64,000 nucleotides of DNA, from NCBI RefSeq assembly GCF_026017845.1, contig NZ_CP100416.1, positions 8,308,728 through 8,372,727 of the forward strand, read 5' to 3'. Shown in pieces: positions 42,928 to 52,152 of the stretch (positions within the stretch are counted from its first letter, which is position 1; the number at the start of each line of letters is the position of its first letter). The stretch comes from Amycolatopsis mediterranei. Lineage in GTDB: Bacteria; Actinomycetota; Actinomycetes; Mycobacteriales; Pseudonocardiaceae. The notes under the pieces are model-generated. The model had not been told where the DNA came from, did not search any database, and saw only the letters and a program-made list of their open reading frames with translations. The position numbers and the translations under genes are program-made.

Positions 42928-45567
42928 GTGAGCCGGGGCGAACAGGTTGTCGTCCTGGACGAAAGGCACCCGCGATCGGACGACGACCCGGTCTCGTGGG
43001 CACTCGGCGAGCTGGCTGCCGCGCTCGCGCGGTCCGGCGTTCAGCTCGTGCGGGCGGTCGACGCGCCGGAGCTACCGGCGGAGGGGTTCCGTATCCGGCG
43101 GAGCGGAAGTGCGGTGACGATCGCCGCGCCCGACACCCGCGGCGCGATGTACGCCGTGCTCGACATCGTCGACGGCGTCACGTACGCGACCGGCCCGGAC
43201 GAAGTCGGGGTGCTGGACCGGATCGGCGACCAAGACGGACGACCGGCCAACCGGGTACGGTCCCTCACCCGCATCTTCTCCAGCCGGGCCGAGGACTCCG
43301 GGTGGTTCCACGACCGGCGGTTCTGGGACGAGTACCTCACCGACCTCGCGACGCACCGGTTCAACCGCTTCAGCTTCGGCACAGGCCCGGGGAACGACTT
43401 CACGATCGACAAGAAAGTGCGCGACTCGTACCTCCAGTTCCTCTACCCCTACGTGGTGACGGTGCCGGGCTACGACGTCGAGATCGACGGAGTCGACGCT
43501 GCGGAGCGCGCACGCAACCTCGCCGCCCTGCGGTACGTTGCCCGCGAAACCACTCGGCGCGGCCTGGACTTTCACCTGGGGCTGTGGAACCACGCCTACC
43601 GCTACGACCCGGACGACGACGCCGACCCCCTCCGCATCACCGGCATCGACGACACCAACCATGCCGCCTACTGCCGCGACGCCCTCGCCACGCTGCTGGC
43701 GGCCGTGCCCGAAATCCGCGGCCTGACCTTCCGGGTCCACGTCGAAGGTGGCATCCGCGAGCCCACCCACGAGTTCTGGCGGGTGGTCCTCTCCCGTCTC
43801 GGCGAGTTCCCCGGGCTCACCGACGTGGACTTCCACGCCAAGGGCGTGGGCGAGGAGCTCATCCGCGCGACGCGCGAGTCGGGAAAGCGGGCGACCCTGT
43901 CGCCGAAGTACTGGGGTGAACACATGGGGCTGCCCTATCACCAGGCGTCCATCCGCCGGCTCGAACGCGACCCGTCGGAACGGATCGCGGAGCGGGGAAC
44001 CCGCCTGGCCAATGCCACCGGGCACCACGAATCCGTGACCGGCTGGCAGGAGACCGCACGGCGGAGTTTCACGCGGTACGGGTACGCCGACTTCCTCACC
44101 GAGGACCGGCCCTACGAGATCGTCTACCGCGTCTGGCCGGGCACGCAGCGCTTCCTGTCGTGGGGCGATCCGGCCGCGGCGGCCGCGGTCGGCCGCGAAG
44201 CCTCCTTCGGGGGAGCCGCGGGCATCGAGTGGTTCGACATGATGACTTTCAAGGGCCGCAAGGACTCCGGGATGCCCGGCGGGCGAGAGTTGTACCGCGA
44301 CCCCGAGCTGGCACTGGGCCCGCGGGACTGGACCAAACACCGCTACGCCACTCGGCTGCGAGGCCGGCTCGCCTACGACCCGCAAGAAAAACCGGAGTCG
44401 TGGCGACGTCACCTGCGCTCGGTGCACGGCGGCGCGTGGCCGGCGGTGGAACGTGCTCTCGCGGCGGCATCCCGCGTGTTGCCACTGGTGTTCACCACCC
44501 ACGGCCCTTCGACGGCGTGCGCGATGTACTGGCCCGAGATGTACACGAACGTACCGATCGTTCCAGTGCCGCCGGTGGTGGACAACCCGTACGCGGAGCG
44601 TGGCTGGCCGCCCGACCTCACCTTCGACTCCAAGCCACCGCACACCTTCGGATCGGTCGGCTCACTCGACCCGGAAGTGTTCGCTGGTGTCGACGAGTAC
44701 GCCGACCGGTGGCTGGGCGGGACGCCCGACGGCCGCTACTCGCCATGGGATGTCGCCGACCTGTTCGACCGGCTTGCCCGCGACGCCTCTCAGTCGTTGG
44801 ACGAGGCCGAGACGCTCGCCGGACCCGCGCCAAGCGCCGACTACCGCCGAATCGCCGCGGACGTGCGGATCCTCGCCGGGATCGCGGAGTTCTTCGCGGC
44901 CAAGTTCCGCGCGGCCTGGGCGTTCGCCGTGTTCCAGCGAACCGGCGACCGCAATGCGGGCGATCAGGCGGTGGCTCACTACCGGAACGCGCGAGCGGCG
45001 TGGGAGCGGGCCGCGGCGGCCGGCGCGGTGTACCGGGACGACCTCGCGTTCGGCGGTGCGGCATTCCAGCGCGGGCACTGGTCCGACCGGTTGGACGCCA
45101 TCGACGCCGACATCGCCGCGCTGGCGCGGGAGGTCGGCCGCGGAGTGACCGTTCCGCCACGGCTCATCCCGGAGCGCGAGCCGCGCCGGGCAACGGGTTT
45201 CACGGTCCGGCACGACACACCGCTCTCGTTCACCGGCGGCAGTGGCGTGCCGGTGCTCGTCCACGCCGACGGTGCCGAGTCCGTGCGGCTGCACTATCGG
45301 CCGGTCAACCAGGCCGAGGAATATCGCGTGCTCCCGCTCTCCCCTGCCGGGACGGCCTGGGCCGGTGAGATCCCGGGCGACGACATCCCCGCCGATCGTG
45401 CCCTGCAGTACTACGTCGAGGTGATCGCGCCGGACGGCGCGGCGGCGAACCATCCGGACCTCGGACCGGATCTTTGCGGTCGGCCCTACTTCGTGGTTTC
45501 ACCAGCCAAAAAAGACCCGCCCGGCGACGAACAACGGCCGGACGCACTCAGGAAGGACCTCGCGTGA
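42928..45567 (+). CDS. Large alpha-glucuronidase-like/GH20-like glycosidase candidate
   Basis: 879 residues from GTG 42928 (GAGAGG 6 bp upstream; ATG 42823 gives an Arg-rich, unsupported leader). Residues about 1-90 look like the small alpha/beta domain that precedes GH20/GH67/GH84 barrels (DDPVSWALGELAAALARSG, GFRIRRSG, DTRGAMYAVLDIVDG). A long barrel region follows (FNRFSFGTGPGNDF, LTFRVHVEGGIREPTHEFWR, ATLSPKYWGEHMGLPYHQAS, FGGAAGIEWFDMM), then helices and a C-terminal beta domain (VRLHYRPVNQAEEYRVLPL). GHHESVTGWQETA and WPEMYTNVP are unplaced. Probably releases a uronic or amino sugar, but I cannot name catalytic residues with confidence. Coupled to the next gene by GTGA. Confidence 0.7.
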   Translation: MSRGEQVVVLDERHPRSDDDPVSWALGELAAALARSGVQLVRAVDAPELPAEGFRIRRSGSAVTIAAPDTRGAMYAVLDIVDGVTYATGPDEVGVLDRIGDQDGRPANRVRSLTRIFSSRAEDSGWFHDRRFWDEYLTDLATHRFNRFSFGTGPGNDFTIDKKVRDSYLQFLYPYVVTVPGYDVEIDGVDAAERARNLAALRYVARETTRRGLDFHLGLWNHAYRYDPDDDADPLRITGIDDTNHAAYCRDALATLLAAVPEIRGLTFRVHVEGGIREPTHEFWRVVLSRLGEFPGLTDVDFHAKGVGEELIRATRESGKRATLSPKYWGEHMGLPYHQASIRRLERDPSERIAERGTRLANATGHHESVTGWQETARRSFTRYGYADFLTEDRPYEIVYRVWPGTQRFLSWGDPAAAAAVGREASFGGAAGIEWFDMMTFKGRKDSGMPGGRELYRDPELALGPRDWTKHRYATRLRGRLAYDPQEKPESWRRHLRSVHGGAWPAVERALAAASRVLPLVFTTHGPSTACAMYWPEMYTNVPIVPVPPVVDNPYAERGWPPDLTFDSKPPHTFGSVGSLDPEVFAGVDEYADRWLGGTPDGRYSPWDVADLFDRLARDASQSLDEAETLAGPAPSADYRRIAADVRILAGIAEFFAAKFRAAWAFAVFQRTGDRNAGDQAVAHYRNARAAWERAAAAGAVYRDDLAFGGAAFQRGHWSDRLDAIDADIAALAREVGRGVTVPPRLIPEREPRRATGFTVRHDTPLSFTGGSGVPVLVHADGAESVRLHYRPVNQAEEYRVLPLSPAGTAWAGEIPGDDIPADRALQYYVEVIAPDGAAANHPDLGPDLCGRPYFVVSPAKKDPPGDEQRPDALRKDLA

Positions 45568-46475
45568 CCACGATCGGATTCATCGGTCTCGGCGTGATGG
45601 GAGCGCCCATGGCGGCAAACCTGGTCGACGCCGGCTTCGACGTGATCGGGTACAACCGCTCTCCCGGCAAAAGCCGTGTGCTCGCCGAGAAAGGCGGGCG
45701 CACAACCGGCTCGGTCGCCGAGGCCGTCGCCGGCGCGGACGTCGTCATCACCATGCTGCCCGACAGCCCCGACGTCGAGGCTGTCGTCCTCGGCGACGGC
45801 GGTGTGCTCGACAATGCCCGTCCGGGGACCCTCCTGATCGATGCCAGCACCATCCGGCCCCAGATCAGCCGCGCGGTCGCCGCAGCTGCGGCCGAACGCG
45901 GCGTCCGTGCGCTCGACGCCCCCGTCAGCGGTGGCGAGGCGGGCGCGATCGAAGGCACCCTGTCGATCATGGTGGGCGGCGATGCCGGTGACTTCACCGC
46001 CGCAGCGGAGGTGTTCGACGCCGTCGGCAGCACGATCGTGCACGTGGGTCCGGCGGGTGCTGGGCAGACCGTGAAGGCCGCGAACCAGCTGATCGTGGCG
46101 GGCCACCTCGAGTTGCTCGCGGAGGCGCTGGTGTTCCTCGACGCGCACGGCGTCGACCTGTCCTCGGCGATCACGGTCCTCGGCGGCGGGCTCGCCGGCA
46201 GCAACGTCCTGGCGCGAAAGGCCCCTGGCATGCTCGCCCGCCACTTCGAGCCGGGATTCCGGGTCGACCTGCACCACAAGGACCTCGGCATCGTCGTGGA
46301 CTCCGCCCGAGCCGCGGGTGTGGCGATTCCGCTGGGAGCGCACGTCGCCGATCTGCTGACCTCGCTGCGCGCGCAGGGCGCCGGTTCACTGGACCACTCC
46401 ACCCTGCTCCTTCAAGTCGAACAGCTGTCCGGAAAGCACACCGGCTTGAGCACGGCCGAGAGGGCGCCGCGATGA
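45564..46475 (+). CDS. NAD(P)-dependent beta-hydroxyacid dehydrogenase (3-hydroxyisobutyrate/tartronate semialdehyde reductase type)
   Basis: 303 residues from GTG 45564 (AAGGA upstream). Hallmarks: IGFIGLGVMGAPMAANLVDA (NAD(P) motif), LIDASTIRP, the substrate-binding DAPVSGGEAGAIEGTLSIMV and the catalytic Lys in GAGQTVKAANQLIV, plus FRVDLHHKDLGIV. Such enzymes interconvert 3-hydroxyacids and semialdehydes; in sugar-acid pathways (GarR/GlxR) they reduce tartronate semialdehyde. Its place between two glycosidase genes suggests the sugar freed is processed as an acid. Confidence 0.9.
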   Translation: MTTIGFIGLGVMGAPMAANLVDAGFDVIGYNRSPGKSRVLAEKGGRTTGSVAEAVAGADVVITMLPDSPDVEAVVLGDGGVLDNARPGTLLIDASTIRPQISRAVAAAAAERGVRALDAPVSGGEAGAIEGTLSIMVGGDAGDFTAAAEVFDAVGSTIVHVGPAGAGQTVKAANQLIVAGHLELLAEALVFLDAHGVDLSSAITVLGGGLAGSNVLARKAPGMLARHFEPGFRVDLHHKDLGIVVDSARAAGVAIPLGAHVADLLTSLRAQGAGSLDHSTLLLQVEQLSGKHTGLSTAERAPR

Positions 46476-48919
46476 CCACCGAACCGACCATCGACGAGAA
46501 CCGCATCCGCGAACTCGCCGCACAGCTGTCGCTTGCCGAGAAGGTCAGTCTGCTGACCGGCCGCGACTTCTGGAGCACCACACCGCTGCCGTCCATCGGC
46601 CTGCGCTCGATCGTCCTCTCCGACGGGCCATCCGGCGTGCGCGGGCCGGTCTGGGACGAGCGCCACCCGTCGATCAACCTCCCGTCCGCGACCGCGCTGT
46701 CGTCGTCCTGGGACTCGGCGGTCGCGGCGGAGTACGGCGCCCTCGCGGCGGCGGAGGCGCGGCGCAAAGGCGTCGACGTCATCCTCGGACCGACCATCAA
46801 CCTGCACCGGTCACCTCTCGGCGGCCGTCATTTCGAGGCCTTCAGCGAGGATCCGGTCCTGACCGCGGCCCTCGCGGCCGCCTACGTGTCAGGCGTGCAG
46901 GATGCCGGAGTCGCGGCGACGCCCAAGCACTACGTCGCCAACGATTTCGAGACCGAACGGTTCACCGCGAGCGTCGAGGTGGATGAGCGCACCCTCCGTG
47001 AGGTGTACCTCCGGGCTTTCGAGGACGCCGTCACCGATGCGCACGCGTGGGCGCTCATGAGCGCGTACAACGCGATCAACGGTGTGACCGCATCAGAACA
47101 CGACCTCCTCGAAACCCCGCTCAACAGCGAATGGGGGTTCGACGGAGTCGTCGTCAGCGACTGGACCGGCGTGCGCTCCGTCGCCGCCGCGCGCGCGTCA
47201 CAGGACCTCGCGATGCCGGGCCCTGAAGGGGCGTGGGGAGACGCGCTCGTGACGGCAGTCGAGGCCGGCGAAGTGACCGAAGCGGCCATCGACCGCAAGG
47301 TGGTCCGCATCCTCCGGCTCGCGGCCAGAGTCGGTGCCCTGGCGGACACTGCACCGGTGGATGTCCCACCGGCCGACGGGATCGCGTTCGCCCGCCGTGC
47401 CGAAATCGAGGGCGCCGTGCTCGTCGCGAACGACGGCATCCTGCCGCTGGATCCCGCCCCGGCCCGCATCGCCGTGATCGGCCACAACGCCCGGCTGGCC
47501 CGCACCCAGGGGGGCGGCAGCGCGACGGTCGTCCCGGAGCGGGTCGTCAGTCCGCTCGACGGTGTCGCCGCGGCGTTCCCGCACTCCCACGTGGACTACG
47601 CCCTCGGCGCCGTGGTCCAGGAAGGTCTCGCCGACCTCCCCCTGGCTCAGCTGCGCAATCCCGAGAGCGGAAAGCCAGGGGTGCACCTGCGGCTGCGCGG
47701 CGCCGACGACGAAGTCCTGTTCGAAGAGGACCGTTTCGCCACCTCGTTCGTCTGGTTCGGCGGAGACGCCCCCATCGGCCGCGGGCGTGCGCTCGAACTC
47801 GTGACCGAGTGGACCCCGACGGAGAGCGCGGACGTCGAAATCGGTTTCAGCGGCGTCGGTCACGGCCGGATCGTCCTGGACGGGAAGACGATCCTCGACA
47901 CCGACGCGGAGGCCGAAGGCGAAGACCTCGGCGCGGCGATCCTCTCGCCGTCCACGCGGACCACCACGGCACGCGTCGACGCGGGGCGCACGTACGCGCT
48001 GACCTATCGGTTCGACTACGCGCCGGTCGCCGGGGGTCTCGAAGGCCTCCTCGCCACCGGCATCGGGCTGGGACCCGACACCACCGACCCCGAGTTGTTG
48101 CTGGAGCGCGCCGAGGCCTTGGCGGCGGAGGCCGACGTCGTCGTGCTGGTCCTGGGCACGAACAGCCAGGTCGAGTCCGAAGGACACGACCGCACCACGC
48201 TCCGGCTTCCCGGACGGCAGGACGAACTCGCCCACCGCGTGATCGCCGCCAACCCGCGCACCATCGTCGTCGTCAACTCCGGAGCCCCGGTACTGCTGCC
48301 CGCGGCCGACGACGCCGCCGCGGTCCTGCTCACCTGGTTCGGTGGGCAGGAGTACGGCACGGCGCTCGGAGACGTCCTACGCGGCACCGAGGAGCCCGGC
48401 GGCCGCCTCCCGACGACGTGGCCGCACGCGTTCGAGGACGTCCCCGTCCGGAATGTGGTGCCCCAGGACGGAAAACTCGCCTACGACGAGGGCGTCCACA
48501 TCGGGTACCGGGCGTGGCTGCGGGCCGGCCGTGAGCCGCGGTACTGGTTCGGGCACGGCGAGGGCTACACGACCTTCGCGGTCGGCCGGCCGCAGGTGGT
48601 TCCGGCCGCCGACGGGTTCGAGGTCGTCGTCGAGGTGCGCAACACGGGTGAGCGAGCCGGCAAGCACGTCGTCCAGGTCTACGCCGCGCGGCCGGAGTCG
48701 GCGATCGACCGGCCGGCGCGCTGGCTCGCGGGATTCCGCGCGGTGCGCCTCGAACCCCAGGCCACCGCCGAAATCCGGGTCGCCGTGCCACGGCGGGCCT
48801 TCGCGCACTGGGACCACGGCTGGGCCTGGGAACCGGGCGAATTCGAACTGGCCATCGCTCGTTCGGCCGGTGACCCCGGCGAGGTCGCGCGCGTGACGAT
48901 CCAGGAGGACGGCCGATGA
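46472..48919 (+). CDS. Glycoside hydrolase family 3 (beta-glucosidase/xylosidase type)
   Basis: 815 residues, no signal peptide, so intracellular. The N-terminal GH3 barrel has LTGRDFWST, LSDGPSGVRG, GPTINLHRSPLGGRHFEAFS, PKHYVANDFETER and the nucleophile Asp230 in VVVSDWTG. A PA14-like beta domain is inserted in the C-terminal half (about residues 390-520), as in fungal-type and K-I beta-glucosidases, followed by the alpha/beta sandwich (VLVLGTNSQVESEGHDR with the usual acid/base region) and a fibronectin-III-like end domain (VVPQDGKLAYDEGVHIGYR, WFGHGEGYTTF). Removes terminal beta-linked glucose or xylose from imported glycosides. ATGA-coupled on both sides. Confidence 0.93.
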   Translation: MTTEPTIDENRIRELAAQLSLAEKVSLLTGRDFWSTTPLPSIGLRSIVLSDGPSGVRGPVWDERHPSINLPSATALSSSWDSAVAAEYGALAAAEARRKGVDVILGPTINLHRSPLGGRHFEAFSEDPVLTAALAAAYVSGVQDAGVAATPKHYVANDFETERFTASVEVDERTLREVYLRAFEDAVTDAHAWALMSAYNAINGVTASEHDLLETPLNSEWGFDGVVVSDWTGVRSVAAARASQDLAMPGPEGAWGDALVTAVEAGEVTEAAIDRKVVRILRLAARVGALADTAPVDVPPADGIAFARRAEIEGAVLVANDGILPLDPAPARIAVIGHNARLARTQGGGSATVVPERVVSPLDGVAAAFPHSHVDYALGAVVQEGLADLPLAQLRNPESGKPGVHLRLRGADDEVLFEEDRFATSFVWFGGDAPIGRGRALELVTEWTPTESADVEIGFSGVGHGRIVLDGKTILDTDAEAEGEDLGAAILSPSTRTTTARVDAGRTYALTYRFDYAPVAGGLEGLLATGIGLGPDTTDPELLLERAEALAAEADVVVLVLGTNSQVESEGHDRTTLRLPGRQDELAHRVIAANPRTIVVVNSGAPVLLPAADDAAAVLLTWFGGQEYGTALGDVLRGTEEPGGRLPTTWPHAFEDVPVRNVVPQDGKLAYDEGVHIGYRAWLRAGREPRYWFGHGEGYTTFAVGRPQVVPAADGFEVVVEVRNTGERAGKHVVQVYAARPESAIDRPARWLAGFRAVRLEPQATAEIRVAVPRRAFAHWDHGWAWEPGEFELAIARSAGDPGEVARVTIQEDGR

Positions 48920-49869
48920 CCGGGCGGCTCCTGCTGATCACCGAGGCGCCCGTTCCCGGTGACGTGGTCGAAAAACTGCGGGCGATCGCGCCGGATTTCG
49001 ACATCGTCACCGAGAAGCACCCGCCGGACGACCTCCTCGCTCACGCGGAGGTCGTCGCCGGGCACCTCACGCCGGAACGGTTCGGCATCGCGAAAGCCCT
49101 TCGCTGGAACCAGCTTTGGACCGCGGGGGCCGACGCCGACCTCCCACCGCGCGCGGTGGACTCCGACGTCGTGCTGACGACTTCGGCGGGCAACGGCGCC
49201 GTCCCGCTGGCCGAGCACGCGCTCCTGCTCATGATGATGCTGAACCGCGATGTGCCGCGGTGGATGGCGGCGCAGGCGGCGCGACGGTGGGACCGTTTCC
49301 GCCACGGCGAACTCGCGGGCAGCACCGTCGGCATCGTCGGCATGGGGAAGGCGGGACGGGACCTCGCCGTGAAGTGCCGCGCTTTCCACATGCGCGTGCT
49401 CGGGCTCCGCAACCATCAGGAGAGGAGCGCCGACGGGGTCGACAGAATGTTCGGGCCCGCAGACATGACCGAGTTCGCGGCCCTGTGCGACTTCCTCGTC
49501 GTAGCGGCACCGCTCACCGAGACCACTCGCGGAATCATCGGCGAATCGGTCTTCGCCGTGATGAAGCCGACCGCATTCGTCGTGAACATATCCAGGGGAG
49601 AGATCGTCGACGACGCGGCGATGCTCGCCGCTGTCACCGGCGGGCGCATAGCCGGCGCAGGGCTCGACGCACATTCGGAAGAGCCCCTCCCCGAGGACTC
49701 GCCGTGGTGGTCGTTGCCGAACGTAGTGGTCACCCCGCACAACGGCGCAACCACGCCGGAAACGGTCGTCCGCGCAATCGACATCTTCGCCGAGAACGTC
49801 GCACGCTACGCCACCGGCCGGCGTCTGCTGAACGTCGTCGACAAGAAGGCCGGGTACGCGCCGGGCTGA
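48916..49869 (+). CDS. D-2-hydroxyacid dehydrogenase (NAD-binding)
   Basis: 317 residues from ATG 48916 overlapping the GH3 stop. NAD motif VGIVGMGKAGRDLA, catalytic Arg in NISRGEIVDD, Glu in AGLDAHSEEPLP and His in VVTPHNGATTPE: the Arg-Glu-His set of glyoxylate/hydroxypyruvate/phosphoglycerate-type dehydrogenases. It would reduce a 2-keto acid, or oxidise a 2-hydroxyacid, arising from the sugar released by the operon. A gap of 133 bp without features follows. Confidence 0.92.
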   Translation: MTGRLLLITEAPVPGDVVEKLRAIAPDFDIVTEKHPPDDLLAHAEVVAGHLTPERFGIAKALRWNQLWTAGADADLPPRAVDSDVVLTTSAGNGAVPLAEHALLLMMMLNRDVPRWMAAQAARRWDRFRHGELAGSTVGIVGMGKAGRDLAVKCRAFHMRVLGLRNHQERSADGVDRMFGPADMTEFAALCDFLVVAAPLTETTRGIIGESVFAVMKPTAFVVNISRGEIVDDAAMLAAVTGGRIAGAGLDAHSEEPLPEDSPWWSLPNVVVTPHNGATTPETVVRAIDIFAENVARYATGRRLLNVVDKKAGYAPG

Positions 49870-50002
49870 GGATGCCGCCGCGCATACGGCCACTTCGGCC
49901 GCGACGGTGACACAGGCTCCGCAACGTAGGCGGCGGCGACCTGCCCCTGTGGCACGCCGCCGGCTGAGCCCGGCAGTGAGGGGTTCCCCGGCTGCTGACG
50001 CG

Positions 50003-50986
50003 CTAGGCGAGCAGCAGATTCGCGGTCTCAGCACGTAACCGCGCCAGAGCGTGGACCGCGGACAGCCTGGGCGCAGGAACACCGAGCGCTTCGGCGATAG
50101 CGACGACAGCGCCGACGATGGTGTCGATCTCGACCGCCCTGGCCGCCTCGGCGTCCTGCAACATCGAGGTTTTGACTCGGCCGAGCCGACGAGTGAGAAC
50201 AAGCCGTTCGAGCGGATCGGTTTGCCGGGTCACACCCAGCCGGGCACCGATCCCGGCCAGCTCGGCCATCATCCGCACGAACAGCGCGTTGACGCGCGCG
50301 TCGTCGATCAGCCTGTCGGTCGACGCCCCGACGAGCAAGCTCACCGGGTTGAAGCACGCGTTTCCCAGCAGCTTCAACCACACGTCGTCCCTGATGCACG
50401 GAGAGGCCACCGCATCGAATCCGGCGGCGGTGAACATGCCCGCGACGGTCGCGACACGCTCACTGGTCCCGCCCTCGATCTCGCCGAACACGATCCGCTC
50501 ACCCGAGGCATGACGGATCACGCCGGGCTCAGGACAGGAGCTCGCCGGGAACACGACCGAGCCCAGGAGCCGGTCCCGGTGCACCACGGCCAGTGCGCGA
50601 CTCGGATCGGGCACGTCCGGACGCGCACCCGTCACGGGTGTCACGTACTCGTCGACGAACCACCACGGAAGGCCGTTCAGCACCGGTACGACGATCGGTA
50701 CCGACGTCAGCATCCCGGCAATCCGCGGGACGAGTCCGGGCAGAGATGGCGCCTTCACCGCGACGACCGCCAGTTCCGCGGGCGGCAGGTCCGCTACCTG
50801 GTCAGTCACGGAAGAGGGGTGAACAGTGATCGGGGCAGAGGCACCTTCGATGAGCTGCAGGCCGCGCGCCCGGATGGCCCGCAGCGTTCTGCCCCGGGCG
50901 AACACGGACACCTCGTGCCCACTTCGTGCCAGACGTGCTGCGATCAGCCCTCCGATCGCCCCGGCACCGATCACGACGACTTTCAC
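50003..50986 (-). CDS. 2-dehydropantoate 2-reductase family protein (PanE/ApbA-like)
   Basis: 327 residues from GTG 50986 (GGAGG 5 bp upstream; TTG one codon earlier is too close). The Rossmann motif VVVIGAGAIGGLIAARLARS begins the protein; the C-terminal helical domain has NACFNPVSLLVGAST (Asn/Ser substrate contacts) and a late DTIVGAVVAIAEALG. Catalytic Lys appears in DVWLKLLGN. Members reduce ketopantoate for coenzyme A, but catabolic paralogues act on other 2-keto acids. It is divergent from the enoyl-CoA hydratase gene, so a catabolic role is plausible. Confidence 0.85.
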   Translation of the reverse strand: MKVVVIGAGAIGGLIAARLARSGHEVSVFARGRTLRAIRARGLQLIEGASAPITVHPSSVTDQVADLPPAELAVVAVKAPSLPGLVPRIAGMLTSVPIVVPVLNGLPWWFVDEYVTPVTGARPDVPDPSRALAVVHRDRLLGSVVFPASSCPEPGVIRHASGERIVFGEIEGGTSERVATVAGMFTAAGFDAVASPCIRDDVWLKLLGNACFNPVSLLVGASTDRLIDDARVNALFVRMMAELAGIGARLGVTRQTDPLERLVLTRRLGRVKTSMLQDAEAARAVEIDTIVGAVVAIAEALGVPAPRLSAVHALARLRAETANLLLA

Positions 50987-51225
50987 CAAAACCTCCTCGT
51001 CCCAGCCAGATGACTCACGTCGGCCGCGGGGAATTTATCCCCAGAGGCCTCCTTGAGTCAATAATGCAGTTTATTAGCCCTTGTTGCCCGACAGGGACTC
51101 AGCGCCGCGAACTCCATCGTTAACGCGGCGCAGTCGCCTTCGGTGCCGAACCCCCACAGCGCTCGCAGCGGCCGGCTGAGGCGACGGCCGCAGTCCCATC
51201 TTCTTGACCACGAGCCAGACACGAC

Positions 51226-51258
51226 CTACCTTAAAAGTCATAAACATGTTTTAATAGC
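51226..51258 (+). promoter_or_regulatory. Shared promoter/operator element, copy 1 (enoyl-CoA hydratase gene)
   Basis: CTACCTTAAAAGTCATAAA at 51226-51244 is identical, in the same orientation relative to the downstream gene, to the element ahead of the glutathione S-transferase gene. An AT-rich tail (CATGTTTTAATAG) follows. It ends 41 bp before the GTG start. The surrounding 296-bp intergenic region (50987-51285) holds no gene I can see. Likely target of the UTRA-GntR regulator at 56583-57380. Confidence 0.6.
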
Positions 51259-51285
51259 TCATCTGCTCACCGAGGAGTAGTTCAC

Positions 51286-52110
51286 GTGTTCACGACCATC
51301 CAGCTGCACGTCGACGGTCCCGTCGCCGAAGTCGTACTCGACAGGTCCCCAGTCAACGCAGTGTCGCTGACGATGTACGAGGAACTCACCACGGCCTTCC
51401 GTGACCTTTCCGAACGGACGGACGTGCACGCGGTGATCCTCCGGTCGGCGAATCCGAAGATGTTCTGCGCCGGCGCCGACATCCGCGAGACGGTGGAGGC
51501 GATCAGCCCGGCGGAGTCCGTGTTCGAGCTGCGGCAGCGCTGGGCGAGGACCTGTTACGACGCGATCCTGGACTGTGCGGTGCCGACGATCGCCGTCGTC
51601 AACGGTCATGCCCTTGGCGCCGGGGCCGTGCTCGCGGCATGCTGCGACATCAGGTTCGCGGCCGCCGATCTGTCGATCGGGCTGCCGGAGATCAACGCCG
51701 GACGGTGCGGCGGGGCCCGCCACCTCGCCCGGCTCGTTCCGCAAGGCAGGCTGCGATTGATGTACTTCACCGGTGAGCCGCTCGACGCCGAGGAGGCGCT
51801 TCGGGTCGACCTGGTGCAGTACGTCGGAAAGGACGGCGACGAGCTGGCGGAGGCGCGGGCGCTCGCCGCGAAGATCGCCCGAAAGAGCCCGCTGGGACTG
51901 CGGCTGGCGAAGCGGGCCCTCAACGAGTCCGAGGCGATGGGCGTGCGCGAGGGGTACGCCCACGAGCAGAAATACACGATCCGGCTCGCCCAGTCCCCCG
52001 ACGCGAAGGAAGCCGCGGCGGCCACGCTCGAGAAGCGGGAGCCCCGGTGGTCCTGGCCGGGCGACGGCGCGGCCGCGGTGACGACCGAGGCCGCACCAGC
52101 CGCCCGCTGA
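51286..52110 (+). CDS. Enoyl-CoA hydratase/isomerase (crotonase) family
   Basis: 274 residues from GTG 51286 (GAGGAG 8 bp upstream). Motifs: SANPKMFCAGADIRE (first oxyanion-hole strand), VVNGHALGAGAVLAACCDIR and GLPEINAGRCGGARHLARL, where the Glu of PEI is the usual position of one acid-base residue; the second Glu of classical hydratases is replaced within GRCGGA. So it may hydrate, isomerise or decarboxylate rather than act as a standard hydratase. C-terminal tail is Trp/Ala-rich (EPRWSWPGDG). Forms its own transcript at the edge of the cluster. Confidence 0.88.
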   Translation: MFTTIQLHVDGPVAEVVLDRSPVNAVSLTMYEELTTAFRDLSERTDVHAVILRSANPKMFCAGADIRETVEAISPAESVFELRQRWARTCYDAILDCAVPTIAVVNGHALGAGAVLAACCDIRFAAADLSIGLPEINAGRCGGARHLARLVPQGRLRLMYFTGEPLDAEEALRVDLVQYVGKDGDELAEARALAAKIARKSPLGLRLAKRALNESEAMGVREGYAHEQKYTIRLAQSPDAKEAAAATLEKREPRWSWPGDGAAAVTTEAAPAAR

Positions 52111-52115
52111 CACCG

Positions 52116-52152
52116 GTGAACCGGTCCGCCCCTCGAGGACGGACCGGTTCAC
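52116..52152. terminator. Bidirectional terminator hairpin
   Basis: Perfect 13-bp stem GTGAACCGGTCCG (52116-52128) and CGGACCGGTTCAC (52140-52152) around an 11-nt loop, between the convergent hydratase and glutathione synthetase genes. The right arm contains the stop codon of the latter (52149-52151). Confidence 0.8.

Noticed and set aside
24887..49869. Polyketide or other antibiotic biosynthesis cluster
   Set aside because: No synthase, carrier-protein or tailoring core genes occur; the genes are importers, glycosidases and dehydrogenases.
51226..51244. Repeated 19-mer as an insertion-sequence end
   Set aside because: Both exact copies stand at the same place and orientation relative to start codons, there is no transposase and no target duplication; a regulatory element fits better.
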